Source: Bacteroidetes bacterium GWF2_29_10 (GTDB lineage Bacteria > Bacteroidota > Bacteroidia > Bacteroidales > GWE2-29-8). Taken from it: DNA of 40,570 bases. The position numbers and the translations under genes are program-made. The notes under the pieces were generated by a model. The model was given only the letters and a program-made list of their open reading frames with translations. It was not told where the DNA came from and ran no database searches. Shown piece by piece: positions 27,829 to 39,400 of the stretch. The DNA is taken from positions 1 to 40,570 of the forward strand of contig MEOD01000037.1 of NCBI GenBank assembly GCA_001768555.1, in the 5' to 3' direction. Every line of letters starts with the position of its first letter. Position 1 is the stretch's first letter.

Positions 27829-28869
27829 ATGAAACGATTAATTATAAACCAAGATATATTCAGAAATAATAACAATACTATTTCTGACAATTTTATTTCA
27901 AAAAAACAAAATAGATTTTCATTAAAGAGTTTTGCTGTTATCGCATTTGTTATGTTATTTACAGTAAATGCATTTTCTCAACAAATACCTTTATTTTCTA
28001 ATTATATATTTGACAAAACAACTATCAATCCTGCGTTTATAGGTAGTAATACTTTTTTAAATGCTACTCTTGGCATGAAAAAACAATTTATGGGTTTTGA
28101 TAATGCTCCACAAACAGAATTCCTTAATTTGAATATGCCTATACAAGCAAAAAGAATGGGCATAGGAATACGTGTTATTCAAGACAAACTTGGTGTTACT
28201 AAAAATAATATTGGGATGTTGGGATACTCTTATCATATAAGAATAGGTGAAGGTAAACTTTTTATGGGAATTGAAGCAGGTGTATATAACCAGTCAATAG
28301 GATTTGACGAACTAATAAAAAATGATGTTGTAGATAACGCTATTCCTGTAACTAAAGAATCAAAAACAGTTTTTAATGCAACCTTTGGAATGATGTATAA
28401 TACAAAAAAATATTATATAGGTTTTTCTATGCCTCAATTAATAAAGAGTAAAATTGATTATACTGAATTGGAAAGAGACAAAATTGCTCACCTATGGAAC
28501 CACCTATATTTTATGGGAGGATACCAATATGAAATAAGTGATAAATTTAAGCTAGAACCTTCTTTTCTTTTAAAATATGTAAAAGGAGTACCTATGCAAA
28601 TTGATATAAATGCCGAATTTACATACAATAACCTTCTTACAATTGGTGCAGGATATCGAACAACTGCTGCAATTGTAGGTCTATTTAAAATATCTAAAAC
28701 AATTAATTCCGATGGAGATTTAATATCTATTGGTTATAATTATGACTATTTAACAACAGAACTTGCTAACTATTCCTCTGGAGCACATGAAGTAATGATA
28801 CAATATGCAAAAAAGTTAGCCCCACCGGCACGAAAAGTTAAAGTAGATCCAAGATACTATATTAAATAG
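27829..28869 (+). CDS. PorP/SprF family type IX secretion outer membrane protein
   Basis: The 346-residue product has a signal sequence after an unusually long polar N-terminus (about 30 residues), ending near AFSQQIPLFSNY. The start of the mature protein, QQIPLFSNYIFDKTTINPAFIG, is the typical PorP/SprF opening, and the remainder shows alternating strands expected of an outer-membrane beta-barrel (MGIGIRVIQDKLG, GIEAGVYNQ, YYIGFSMPQLI, LTIGAGYRTTA). In gliding Bacteroidota SprF is needed for the adhesin SprB to reach the surface, and such genes usually follow their type B cargo gene. Here it lies 26 bases after the giant adhesin, so it is probably co-transcribed and serves that cargo, and perhaps the smaller adhesin as well. 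The start could be internal, since the N-terminal extension is odd. Confidence 0.9.
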   Translation: MKRLIINQDIFRNNNNTISDNFISKKQNRFSLKSFAVIAFVMLFTVNAFSQQIPLFSNYIFDKTTINPAFIGSNTFLNATLGMKKQFMGFDNAPQTEFLNLNMPIQAKRMGIGIRVIQDKLGVTKNNIGMLGYSYHIRIGEGKLFMGIEAGVYNQSIGFDELIKNDVVDNAIPVTKESKTVFNATFGMMYNTKKYYIGFSMPQLIKSKIDYTELERDKIAHLWNHLYFMGGYQYEISDKFKLEPSFLLKYVKGVPMQIDINAEFTYNNLLTIGAGYRTTAAIVGLFKISKTINSDGDLISIGYNYDYLTTELANYSSGAHEVMIQYAKKLAPPARKVKVDPRYYIK

Positions 28870-29071
28870 CTATATTCATAATCAAATTTTAATTTTGGTG
28901 ATGCTACACGATAAGAATAAACAAAAAATATAAGGGAGATACCATTGCAAGACAAAATAGCAAAAAAATAATTAAGTAAATGAGCTCGTATTTCATTTAG
29001 CAGATTTGTTTGAGTAAATATGCATTATACCTAAACGCTATCATAATACCCACAATAATTAAATATCCTAA

Positions 29072-29136
29072 ACACCTTAGGTGTGAAATTATTATAGCAA
29101 AACAAATAACGCAAACACATTAAACACCGTAGGTGT
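29072..29136. repeat. Pair of related small palindromes (ACACC-N3-GGTGT)
   Basis: ACACC-TTA-GGTGT at 29072-29084 and ACACC-GTA-GGTGT at 29124-29136 are both preceded by AA and followed by G. They are 52 bases apart in the same orientation, and only the loop differs. The stem matches the flanks of other tri-loop palindromes at 30163-30342 in style but not in sequence. Confidence 0.7.
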
Positions 29137-29323
29137 GGCATTATCCCTTTATACAACAATCTAAACCACAAACTTGATAACAATTTAGTATTAGTAAACC
29201 TATTTTATCACAAAATAAAATTAATATTTCTCTATGCCATCACTCGCTGCCAAAATACTATAAATCAATCAATTACACAAAAACACTTAACTTGCTAATT
29301 TTCATTACGTTACATGCTATTAC

Positions 29324-29370
29324 TTCGCCTTTAATTCGCCTTTACTTCACCCCAAAGTTACCATAACCCC
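29324..29370 (+). repeat. Degenerate 11-bp phased array (array 4)
   Basis: CRCC or TACC cores recur at exactly 11-base steps (29326, 29337, 29348, 29359), with a CCCC near the next step. The first two units are nearly identical (TTCGCCTTTAM). The RCCTTTA part resembles the units of the array at 29632, so it is probably a diverged relative. Confidence 0.55.
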
Positions 29371-29430
29371 ATTTTTTAGTAAAATGCTATAAATAAACAT
29401 GATATATAAATGTAGCAAAATATAACGTAG

Positions 29431-29450
29431 AGACAGGGAATCTCCTGTCT
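29431..29450. repeat. Hairpin with 7-bp stem (AGACAGG / CCTGTCT)
   Basis: A perfect 7-bp inverted repeat with a 6-base loop, preceded by ACGTAG. It resembles the GTAGAGAC-type dispersed hairpins often met in bacterial intergenic DNA. It is not followed by a T-run, so it is not an obvious terminator. Confidence 0.6.
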
Positions 29451-29508
29451 AAAACATACAGTCTTTTTTCTTAATTCTATTTTTTGTGTAGGATTAAATA
29501 CATTCGTA

Positions 29509-29563
29509 GTACCTTTTATGTACTGTTATAGTACCTTTCATGTACCTTTCATGTACAGTAATA
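29509..29563 (+). repeat. 11-bp phased tandem array, GTAC core (array 2)
   Basis: Five consecutive 11-bp units begin with GTAC at 29509, 29520, 29531, 29542 and 29553. Units three and four are identical (GTACCTTTCAT); the others differ in the seven bases after GTAC while the phase is kept. Confidence 0.8.
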
Positions 29564-29631
29564 GAATTTTTGTGCTGAAAATCAGGCATTTGTATAATTA
29601 ATTGAAAATCAATTTCGTATAACCTATTAAA

Positions 29632-29686
29632 GTGCATTTAAAGTGCCTTTACTGTGCCTTAACTGTGCCCTTAATGTACCAAAAAG
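29632..29686 (+). repeat. 11-bp phased tandem array, GTGC/GTAC core (array 3)
   Basis: Five consecutive 11-bp units start at 29632, 29643, 29654, 29665 and 29676. Four open with GTGC and the last with GTAC; the typical unit is GTGCCTTTACT. It lies 70 bases downstream of array 2, and its last unit ends about 70 bases before the promoter of the small exported protein. Confidence 0.8.
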
Positions 29687-29756
29687 CTACTTGAATCACT
29701 AACTATCTGATTCTCAATAATAATGACTTATTAAGCAAAATTATTAAAAAAAATAC

Positions 29757-29787
29757 TTGCATTTTAAAAAATTCTATTATACATTTG
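29757..29787 (+). promoter_or_regulatory. Promoter for the small exported basic protein
   Basis: TTG (29757-29759) and TACATTTG (29780-29787) are separated by 20 bases, a full consensus match. The in-frame TTG at 29757 is therefore a -33 element, not a start codon. Confidence 0.65.
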
Positions 29788-29813
29788 TGAGTATTCTATT
29801 AAAAATTTTAATT

Positions 29814-30035
29814 ATGAAAAAATTATTAATATCCTTATTAGTTGTAGGTTTCCTTTCCTCTACTAATCTTTTTTCTTCAAATAATTTCCAAAAACCACAA
29901 AAAAATAAGACTCAAAAAACTGAAAAACAACAAGATAAAACAATAAAAAAAGATACAACAACAACTAAAAGCACCACCAATCAACAACAACAACCCTCCC
30001 CTAAAATAAAGAAAATAACACCGAAAAAAAAGTAA
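29814..30035 (+). CDS. Small exported Lys/Thr/Gln-rich protein of unknown function
   Basis: The 73-residue product starts at the ATG at 29814, 27 bases behind a full promoter. A clear signal peptide (MKKLLISLLVVGFLSSTNLFS) is followed by a low-complexity hydrophilic tail of Lys, Thr, Gln and Pro with no Cys, no Trp and no recognisable fold. It should be periplasmic or secreted and strongly basic. Short proteins of this kind are common in Bacteroidota and have no assigned role; I do not recognise the family. The gene stands alone between the repeat-rich region and the palindrome cluster. Confidence 0.7.
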   Translation: MKKLLISLLVVGFLSSTNLFSSNNFQKPQKNKTQKTEKQQDKTIKKDTTTTKSTTNQQQQPSPKIKKITPKKK

Positions 30036-30092
30036 CAATTAATAATGGATAATTGAAAATTATATAATGTGTTTAACGGCAAATATAGTTTC

Positions 30093-30175
30093 ACCCTTCC
30101 AGGGTTTTGATTGCTGGTTGGGTATTTCTGCCGTCGGTTGCACCGACGGTTACTATTGTAACGCACCTTCGGTGC
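30093..30175 (+). repeat. Multi-hairpin palindromic unit (REP-like), copy 1
   Basis: Four hairpins follow each other: ACCCT-TCC-AGGGT (30093-30105), CCGTCGG-TTGCA-CCGACGG (30131-30149, whose stem extends to 8 bp with a TGC loop), GTTAC-TATT-GTAAC (30149-30162) and GCACC-TTC-GGTGC (30163-30175). The last three abut, and the same block recurs at 40469-40513 behind the transposase. The shared sequence also includes the upstream AGGGTTTTGAT and TTTCTG and the downstream TTTATT. Confidence 0.85.
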
Positions 30176-30203
30176 TTTATTCTGGTAACATAATATGTTT
30201 AAA

Positions 30204-30273
30204 ATCCCGTAGGGATGATATTATTGTAGAATCTTGCAATGCAAAACCATACACATTAAAATCCCGTAGGGAT
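30204..30273 (+). repeat. Two direct copies of palindrome ATCCC-GTA-GGGAT
   Basis: Identical 13-base perfect palindromes lie at 30204-30216 and 30261-30273, each preceded by a run of A and followed by GA. They are 57 bases apart in the same orientation, with a GTA triloop. Confidence 0.8.
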
Positions 30274-30286
30274 GACACAACAATAA

Positions 30287-30342
30287 CCACCTGCGAAGCG
30301 GGTGGCAAACAAACACCACATACATCCAAGCCACGAAGTGGC
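30287..30342 (+). repeat. Two GAA-triloop palindromes
   Basis: CCACCTGC-GAA-GCGGGTGG (30287-30305; 8-bp stem with one G-T pair) contains the GCGAAGC core known to form an exceptionally stable DNA mini-hairpin. GCCAC-GAA-GTGGC (30330-30342) is a perfect second palindrome with the same loop. Confidence 0.8.
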
Positions 30343-30357
30343 GATATTCTAAAAGAA

Positions 30358-30400
30358 ATCCGTGTAAATCCGCGTTGCGTAGCATCCGCGTCATCAGCGT
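30358..30400 (+). repeat. Four copies of the motif ATCMGYGT
   Basis: ATCCGTGT at 30358, ATCCGCGT at 30368 and 30384, and ATCAGCGT at 30393 are direct repeats. A small TGC-GTA-GCA palindrome (30376-30384) sits between the second and third. Together with the palindromes from 30093 on, these fill the gap before the giant gene at 30425. Confidence 0.65.
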
Positions 30401-30424
30401 TCCATAAATTTAAAAATATACATT

Positions 30425-33400
30425 ATGAAACAATTTAACAACATTTTAAAAGCAATTACTTTTGTAATTCTATTTGTATTTTCAACGCAAACAATCACTG
30501 CTCAGGAAGGTGATTGGGAATGGTTGCTTTCTGCTGGTATTGGTGGCAACGATTGGGCAAACGGTATGGTGCGCGACCAACAGGAAAACCTCTACATAAC
30601 TGGGGCTTTCACTCACACTGCAATATTTGGCAAAGATACTCTTGGTAATACAGTAACCTTAACAAGTTTGCCAAACTCGCTCGAAAGGTTTGTTGCAAAG
30701 TATAACAAGGTGGGGCAATGTATTTGGGTAAAATCTATTTGCAATATCAAAGCCAATAATTCCAATCGTAAAGGAAGCATTGCCATTGACAATTTGGGCA
30801 ATCTTTTTGTGGGTGGCACAATCTATGGCGATGTAATTGATGGTACTGACACATTACTCCATTATCAACGTGGCGTTTATTCATTTGTATCTTCTTTTTC
30901 CCAACAAGATGGCAATCTACAATGGATACGCATAGCAGGAAGCGACTCTTTACGAAACGAAACTCTTTTTAATGAATCTTATTGTTTTTCCGTTTGTGCA
31001 GATAACAATGGAGGCGTTTATAGCACAGGGCAGTTTATAGAAGAAATGTATATTGATAGCACTGCAAATGATAAAATATATGTTGCAGGAAACACTCTAA
31101 CATACTCAACCTTCCTCTTTAAGTATGACAATAGTGGAAATCTTCAATGGAAACGACTTGTAAAAGGAAACACAGCATGGGGAGTAACAGGCGTAAGTGT
31201 TAAAACCAATTCACAAGGCAATGTGTTTGTTACAGGTAATGTGTCAGGCAATCAATATATTGAAACCGATGGACAAGGCGGGTTGGATAGTCTTATCACC
31301 TACCCATACTCTGCTCAATATCTAATAAGTGATGTATTTATACTAAAATACTCCCCAGATGGAATATTCAAGGAAAAAACACGCATAGGTGGAGAAAACA
31401 GGCAATCGCCTAATGACCTTTTTATTGACCAGTATGACAATATGTTTATTACAGGTAATTTCCAATATTATGCTAACTTCTCTGGCAATACCGTTACCGC
31501 CGAAGGTAGCACAGACATATTCATTCTCAAGCTCGACACTTCTTTCAATCTTCAATGGGATAAATACATTCAGGGCGTAGGCGAAGAAATTGCAAGCTAC
31601 GTTATTGCCAATGACAATAACGTATACATTACTGGATATTTTGACAACACAATTTATTTCACTGAAACCGACTACACCACTAACGATAGTCTTCGCGACA
31701 TATTCATCGCAAAATACGATAAAGCCGACGGCACTTTTCTTTCTGCACTTCAGGCTGGAGGCACATTAAATGATGAAGGTTGGGGAATCGCTGTTGACGA
31801 TTGCGAAAACATCTACGCAACAGGCTACTTCACAAGTCCTTCCTACTTCGGCGATGATACTCTCTCGGGTTCCACTTATCGTGAAATATTCCTCGGCAAA
31901 TACAATGTTCATTATGCTGACTTTATTTTAGACTCTTCTATATGCCCAAATATTCCTTTCAATCTTGCAACTACCAATCTTGCTCCAACACAATATGCGC
32001 TTAATTGGAGCACTGCTGAGACTGACTCTAACCAAATAATTATTTCTCCAAGCATTACCACAAGCTACATTGTTACCATTTCTGATGCCAACGGCTGCAC
32101 CGCCTCCGACCGTGCAATAATAAGCATGTTAGATAGCTCTTTTTGTTATGTAAAGCTTCAGGATGCTTATTGCAATATTGTAAACATATCTCCTGACAAA
32201 ACTCTCTATGCCGATACAATTCAAGGAGCAGAAATGTATGAGTTCTGGGTATATAATGAAAATGAAAATTACACATTAAAAAGTTATGACAATAGTCTTG
32301 CCTTATACAAGATTCAAACGCTTGGTTCTGGGCAAACATATAATGTCAAAGTTCGCATAATGAAAAATGAGGTATGGGGCGAATGGGGTAATGCTTGCAC
32401 TATTAATATAATGGAATATGAACCTGACGGAGAATTAGTCTATTCTTTTAACCCTATACAATATGATAAACTAAATGGAACAGAATATATAGAACCAATA
32501 AAAATATTTGACAGATTTGGTAATGATTATACCTTAGATGAGATATCAGTAGAGAATAGAGCAGATAAATATGGAGAGCAAGTATTTGGAAGTCCAACCC
32601 CACATATTATAACAGCTGGAATATTCAAACTCTATATTGAAGATGTTACTAGTAACACAGGCATTGGATTTGATGATTCATTATATGGAAGAGATAGGCA
32701 ACACACACTTGCTCAGGTGTTTCTTGATTTGTCTGAATTAATTGTTCGCCATTCTAACATGGGAAATCAAAAAGTTAGAATTTACATAGAAAAATCAAAT
32801 TATGAAATTCCAGACTATGCTTTAGCTGGGGCATCTCAATATTATAGTTATGGTAATGGGGAATTTAAGAAAAAAGGCAATATAGAATTATTTATTCAAT
32901 CGGGAAATGACCCTTCTAAAGAGCTTTTAAAAAATGGTGTTTTTAATGATTATTTCCATGGTTATTTAGTTTTTAATTTTGCAAATAGCAATGATTGGGA
33001 AAACAATATTGAAGAAGTAATCGGAGATAAATTTGACCTTTACTCTGTTACCTTACATGAATCTATGCATTTATTAGGTTTTTCCTCTTTAATTTTAGAT
33101 TATGAAGGAAATGGATTAAATAATAGTTTTAGTTCTTTTGCTGCTAATATGGTATATCAAAAAGAAAATAATTCATTTGTTTCTATTTTAATAGAAGATA
33201 GCAATAAGTATATCTTAAATACACCTGAAGGGGTGGTTTTAAATGAAGGCTGTGACCCTCCTACACTATATTATGAAAGTCAATGTGCTTTAGACAATAC
33301 GTATGTTCCGATATATAATCCTGTTACTTATAAATCAGGTTCAAGCTTAAGTCACTTTAACTGTGAAGGAATAACGGAAGGTTATGTTATGAATTATGCA

Positions 33401-36400
33401 AAAGCCAAGGATGATATACAAAGATATTTACATAAAGATGAAGTTAGTGTATTGCATGATATTGGCTACACAATAAACAATAAATATGGAGCAAAAGACA
33501 GTGTATACTATATCAATGACTCAACATTTCAGAGTATTTGGATTAATGATACTTATGAAGAAAATCAAGAAAAAATTATTGCTTTAAAATCTTATAGCGG
33601 AGAGTGTAGCAAATCTATTATAACTGTTATAGGTATAAACGATGTTTATGAAGATACTGTATTTGCAGGAAGTACTATAATTCTTAATGTTAATGATATT
33701 ATATACAATGATGAAAAAGCTACAGGAATTATAGATGTAAAAATTATGGATGGTGGATTTACTAATCAACATTTGCAAATATTTAATCAAGGTACTGCTA
33801 ATGAATACTATAAATATACGATTCCAGAATGGTTTCTTGATTATTGTGCAAGAATACAATATACCCCAATAAACGTTACTGATGGAAAAACAACAAAAGG
33901 TACTCCTGCTTTTATTTATGTTAAAGTAAAACGACCTCTTTTAATTCCTTGTGACAAAAATAAATGTAATATGGTATGTTATGGAGAATTTAATGATTTA
34001 GGTATTGGAAAAAATGTTTATCCTTTTAATTATCATACAGATCACCCATTATCTTTTAATTCTCTCGATTTATTTCGAGAAACATACATAAATACAAATT
34101 TTATTGGATGTGGAAATACATCAAATATTCTAAAAGATATTGATAATAATACTGGTGGATTTATTGGGATAGCAGCTAATGCAGGCAACAGAGAATCTAT
34201 ATACCTCCCATTGAATAAACCTATCATTCCAGGCGAAACATACCGTTTTACATTTAGACATAGGTTAATAGAGGAAGGTGGAACTTGTAAAGGAAATTTA
34301 ATGTTATTCGGAAGTCAGAATTTGCCATGCATTATATCTGAACAGATTAATTTAAAAGATGGGCTTACTATCAATGAATGTGAAAAAGGAAACCCATTTA
34401 CTGTCCATGAACTTATTAATGATGCTCCAATTGGAGGCATATCAACATGGACAGAACAAACAAAAAGGGCTGATAGTAGTGAATTAATATTTACATATAA
34501 TGGTTCGGAGGAACTAAATTATATATTTTTATATGTTAATCCTTTTAAACCAGGCACGACAATACAATCAGATGACATTTATATATTATTAGATGATATT
34601 GAGCTCCATAAGGTAGATCAAAGGAAAATAACTATTAATAGAAATTTATCAAACACAAATCCATGTATAGGAGATAACGTTACCATAACTTATACTATAG
34701 AAAGAGAAGATACGCCTGATGATATTCTAACGTTGCAAGCTGATGTATTAGGGAATGGATTAAAAATTATTAGTGAAGAAGGAGAATTTGACAATTCAGG
34801 GAAAATAAGAATTTATCCTAATGATTGGCAAGGGAATTATTCTATTCAAAAAACATTAACACTAGAGGTAACAAATGATGTAACACCAGGAAGTCCAATT
34901 TATGTAGAGCTTAATATTTTATCTGAACAACAGTGTATGGATGATACTCAAGAAAAGGTTAGTGATATTATTACACCAGGAGTATCTGCAATAGATAATA
35001 TTTCCATAACCAAAAATATTGAAAATAAAAAAACCGTATATCATCAAGGTGACGAAATAACATATAGTATTGTTTTAGAAAATAACGGTAATTTAGACAT
35101 TACTGAAATTGTAATATTAGATACTATTCCTGATTTATTGCAATTTATTAGTGCGGATACTAATGTTACTTATGAAAAAACAGGGAATATAATACGTTTT
35201 AAAAACATTAATTTAAGTGCTAATCCTATTACTAATTTTGCATCTATTCAATACACTTGCATCATTGATAGCGCGACATACACTTGCAACAAAGTAACAA
35301 ATAGGGCTTACTTAATTGAAGGACGTGGACTTTGTAGGCTCTCAATACAAGCTGAACAAGAAATCTATATAACTAACGATACTGTAGAAGTACAAGTTAG
35401 TGATGATGCTTCTGTATGTAAAGGAGATAGCACTACATTAACAGCAAGTGGAGGAACTTCTTATACTTGGAGTAATGGAAACACAACATCTTCAACAACT
35501 GTTTTTCCAAACGAAACAACTACTTATACTGTAACAACAAATACTCCTAATTGCACTATTACGGATAATGTAGTTGTTAACGTACTATTATCAGAATTAA
35601 ACTTAGGAGAAGATAAAACAATATGCAATGGCGAAAGTTATACAATTAATGCAACTGGAGGTAGTTCATATACTTGGAGCAATGGCAACACAACATCTTC
35701 AATAACTGTTTCTCCAAGCGAAACAACTACTTACATTGTAACAGCATATATATATGCTTGCTCTGCTACTGACCAAATAGTAATTTCAGTAATTAATGGA
35801 ACAATTCCAAATGTAAATATTACTTCTACGCAAACAACTATTTGTGATGGTGATAGCATTACACTAACAGCAAGTGGAGGTAATACATATTCTTGGAGCA
35901 ATGGAAACTCAGGAGCAGAAATAGATGTTTCGCCTACAAAAACAACTATTTATACCGTAACTACAATTACATCTTCGGGCTGTTCAGGCACTGACAATAT
36001 CGTTATAACAGTTAATCCTATACCTACTGCTAATGCAGGTATAGACAAAAATATTTGTTACGGACAAACAACAACTTTAACAGCAAGTGGAGGTGGTACT
36101 TATTCTTGGAGTAATGGAGATACTACTACAATGATAACTATTTCGCCGACTGTAACAACTACTTACATTGTAACAGTAACAAATAGCATTTGTTCTAATA
36201 CAAGTGATGTAATTGTTTTTGTAATTCCAAATCCTATTGCTAATGCAGGAGTAGACCAAGCTATTTGTTTAGGTAATAGCACAACATTAACAGCAAGCGG
36301 AGGCACAGCATTTGTATGGGAAGGTAATATATATGAGGTATCAATAAACGTAACTCCAAGCCAAACAACGACATATTCCGTTACAGTAATAAATAATGGA

Positions 36401-39400
36401 TGTACAGCTAGTGATAATGTCGAGGTTATAGTTATAACAGATTTCACAACAGATATAAAAGATCTCACAACAAATATTGAAGGATATAAAAATATATGTA
36501 TAGGAGATGAAGTAACATTAACAGCAATTTCTAGTGAACTTTCTGAATCTTGTACATATTCTTGGAGTAATGGAGACACAACATCCAATATTAATATTAA
36601 TCCAATGACATCAACTACTTATAAAGTAACAGTAACACATGTTAGTGGATGTACAGCAAGTAATTTTTTTGAAGTTTATGTTTATACGTCTTTCCCAACT
36701 GTCAATGTAAGTGCAGATCAAAGTATATGTAAGGGCGAGTCTGCAACTCCTAGTACACAGCCAGCATTACCAGGATATACTTTTATTTGGAATACAGGTT
36801 CTACTAGTCCCAGTTTATTTGAATATCCAAGTGCAACCACGACATATACTGTAACTGTAAAATATTCATCATGTTCTGCAAGTGATGATGTTGTTTATCA
36901 TGTATATCCAGAATTAAATGTAAGTCCAGATGTGTCAATATTACAAGGTGATACAACAATACTAACAGCATCAGGTGGAGGCACATATTCTTGGAGTACA
37001 GGAGTAACTACTCCAAGTATTAGTGTAAGCCCGACCGTAACAACTACTTATAGAGTAACAGTAAGCGTAACGTCTCCTATTTCATGTTCTGCAACAGATA
37101 ATATTATTGTAACAGTTAATTCTATTACTGCCAATGCAGGAGATGACCAAACAATATGTTCTGGTGACACAACAACGCTAACTGCTACTGGCGACGGAGA
37201 TACGTATTCTTGGAGTACTGCTGAAACCACCGCAAGTATTAATGTAAGTCCGACCGCTACAACCACTTACACTGTAACTGCAACAAAGAATGGTTGTACG
37301 GCAAGTGATGCTGTCGTAGTTACAATAGGACAAGAAGCTACAACTTGGAACAATACTAATGCAAAAACCATTATTCAAAACAACCTGTTTCCTCAGGGAG
37401 AAAAAACTGTGCGGATTAATGACTCTCTGCTTGTTGACACAACTCTTACTTTAGATGATTACACTTTAAGAATTAGCTCTTTGGGTAAAATTATAATTAA
37501 AGAGCAAGGAAAATTAATATTAAACAGGTGCACTTTAGAGGCAGGGCAATGTTTGAATGACTCTATGTGGGCAGGTATATTCTTGGAAGGGACTTACAAA
37601 ATAGATACAATAACAGTTGGAGGCGTACCTTATACCACAAAAATTACCGATACTCTTTTAAATGCTTCTGTAAGTATTGATAGTTCCATAATCAGAAATG
37701 CCCATAGTGCTATTGTTTCTACCAATGGAGGAGCTATTTATGCTAATAGTTCAACTTTTGAAAATAATGAGCGAAATATTGTTTACAAAGAGCATCAAAA
37801 TAATTATTGGAAAACTTTTCCTTTTAATTTAGTTTTGGAGGGTAATAAATTTGTAAATAATAGTGAAAGTATAACAAGTCTTTCAGGTGTAGAGATAAGT
37901 GGTTTAAATAATCTTGTACAAACAATTATTGCTCCTACTAATCAAAATGAATTTGACAATCTTCAAAAAGGGATAGTTATTTATGATGTAGAATCTATTG
38001 AGTGTATACCAATTCCAAATAAAAATTTAGAGTTAGATTCACGTATTAACATTTACATATATAACAATTTTTTTGACAATATTGCGGATATTGCTATTGA
38101 TATTGAAAATATTGAAAATACATTTACGTTATCTGAAATTAAAAATTGTGAGATAACTAATAGCCGTATCGGTATAAGTATTAAAAATTCTCGTGATTTT
38201 TACGTAATAAAAAATAATATTTCCACTGCTCGCAATTGTATAAAACTTAATGATGTAGGAGGGTATATTAGTGTTGGTTCAGGATATGGATACGAATCTG
38301 GGGAGGGTATTGATCATCCGTCTCAAAATATTTTAACAATAGATGACGAAGAAAATCCACCTACAGGAGGATCTGGAGAATATTTTGAATATGATGCGAT
38401 ATCCGCATCTTATACTACAACATCTAATGCAATCACCGTGTTTAATATAAACAATAATAAAATTAATGTAAAAAATGGGATTAATGCTATATCTGTTATT
38501 AATTTAAAAGAGGAAAACGGTTTATCGGTTAATTATCACAAAATGTCTTATAACACTATTACAATGGAAGGTACAAAATCTTATACAAGAAGAGGTTTTT
38601 ATATTGGTGATTGTGAGGGAGGGTATGATTCAATTAATTTTATTAACAAAACCTCTTTAGCCAATAATTATATTTCTAAATTAGATACTACCGACCCTAG
38701 TGATGAAAATATCATAGGTATTCTTTCAAATGTAACCAGCGCTTTTAACATTAAAAGCAATATTATTAATCAGGCAGGAAAAGCTATTAGGATGCTGGGA
38801 GAAAGTGAAAAAAACAAACTCAGCTGCAATGAAATGACTAATTGCAACAATGGTGTTTACTTCTATGCTGCCGTAATTGACGACCAAGGCGACACTCTTG
38901 CCTCTACTTGCAATGAATGGAATAGCGTTACCGACCTCCAAAGAGTAACTGGAAGCCTAAATAGTCAGTTAGACACTAATGGTTTTCCTATACGAACAAA
39001 TTGGCATTATAGGGATAGTATTACAGAAGAAAACCCAAAGATAATTGCTGGTAATTCTTTAATATATGACATAACTCCAAAACCACAAGCCGCTTCATGT
39101 GTATGTATTTCTACCAAGTCAAATAAGGGTTCCAATAAACCTAAGTTGCAAACCAAAAGCGACACATTGATTGCTATAAGGCAATATCTTTTAGAGCCTA
39201 CTGTTAAGGGCACACTGCGTTTTGAAAAGTATAATGACGAGTACGTTTATCAATACAATAAAAAGGCAATGCGCATATTGGCAAACAATCCTGAATTGAT
39301 TAACATCAATGGTGCTGATGACAACAATCTGTATGAAAATTTCTACAATAAGCATATTAATTCTAACATTGGAGAATTCTTAAACGTAGAAAACTCAATA

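Larger units (their letters stand above)
28870..29756. other. Repeat-rich intergenic region
   Basis: No gene is supported in these nearly 900 bases. They hold two small GNA/TTA-loop palindromes, one larger hairpin (29431-29450) and three 11-bp phased arrays, each listed separately. The density of unrelated repeat types suggests a site that tolerates insertion between the adhesin-SprF cluster and the next surface-protein gene. Confidence 0.6.

Noticed and set aside
28870-28915. Rho-independent terminator after the PorP/SprF gene
   Set aside because: There is a weak AT-only inverted repeat (AAATT/AATTT) but no GC stem and no clean T-run, so it cannot be supported.
29324-29686. CRISPR array
   Set aside because: The periodic unit is 11 bp with no spacer of 25-40 bases, and no cas gene is present.
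29757-29813. Upstream TTG start for the small exported protein
   Set aside because: The TTG is the -33 element of a full consensus promoter. Starting at the ATG at 29814 gives a clean signal peptide.
30067-30438. Open frame of 123 codons between the small exported protein and the giant gene
   Set aside because: It consists almost wholly of the palindromes and octamer repeats, has no promoter or ribosome site, and overlaps the start of the giant gene in another frame. The peptide has no domain character. It is repeat DNA read as protein.
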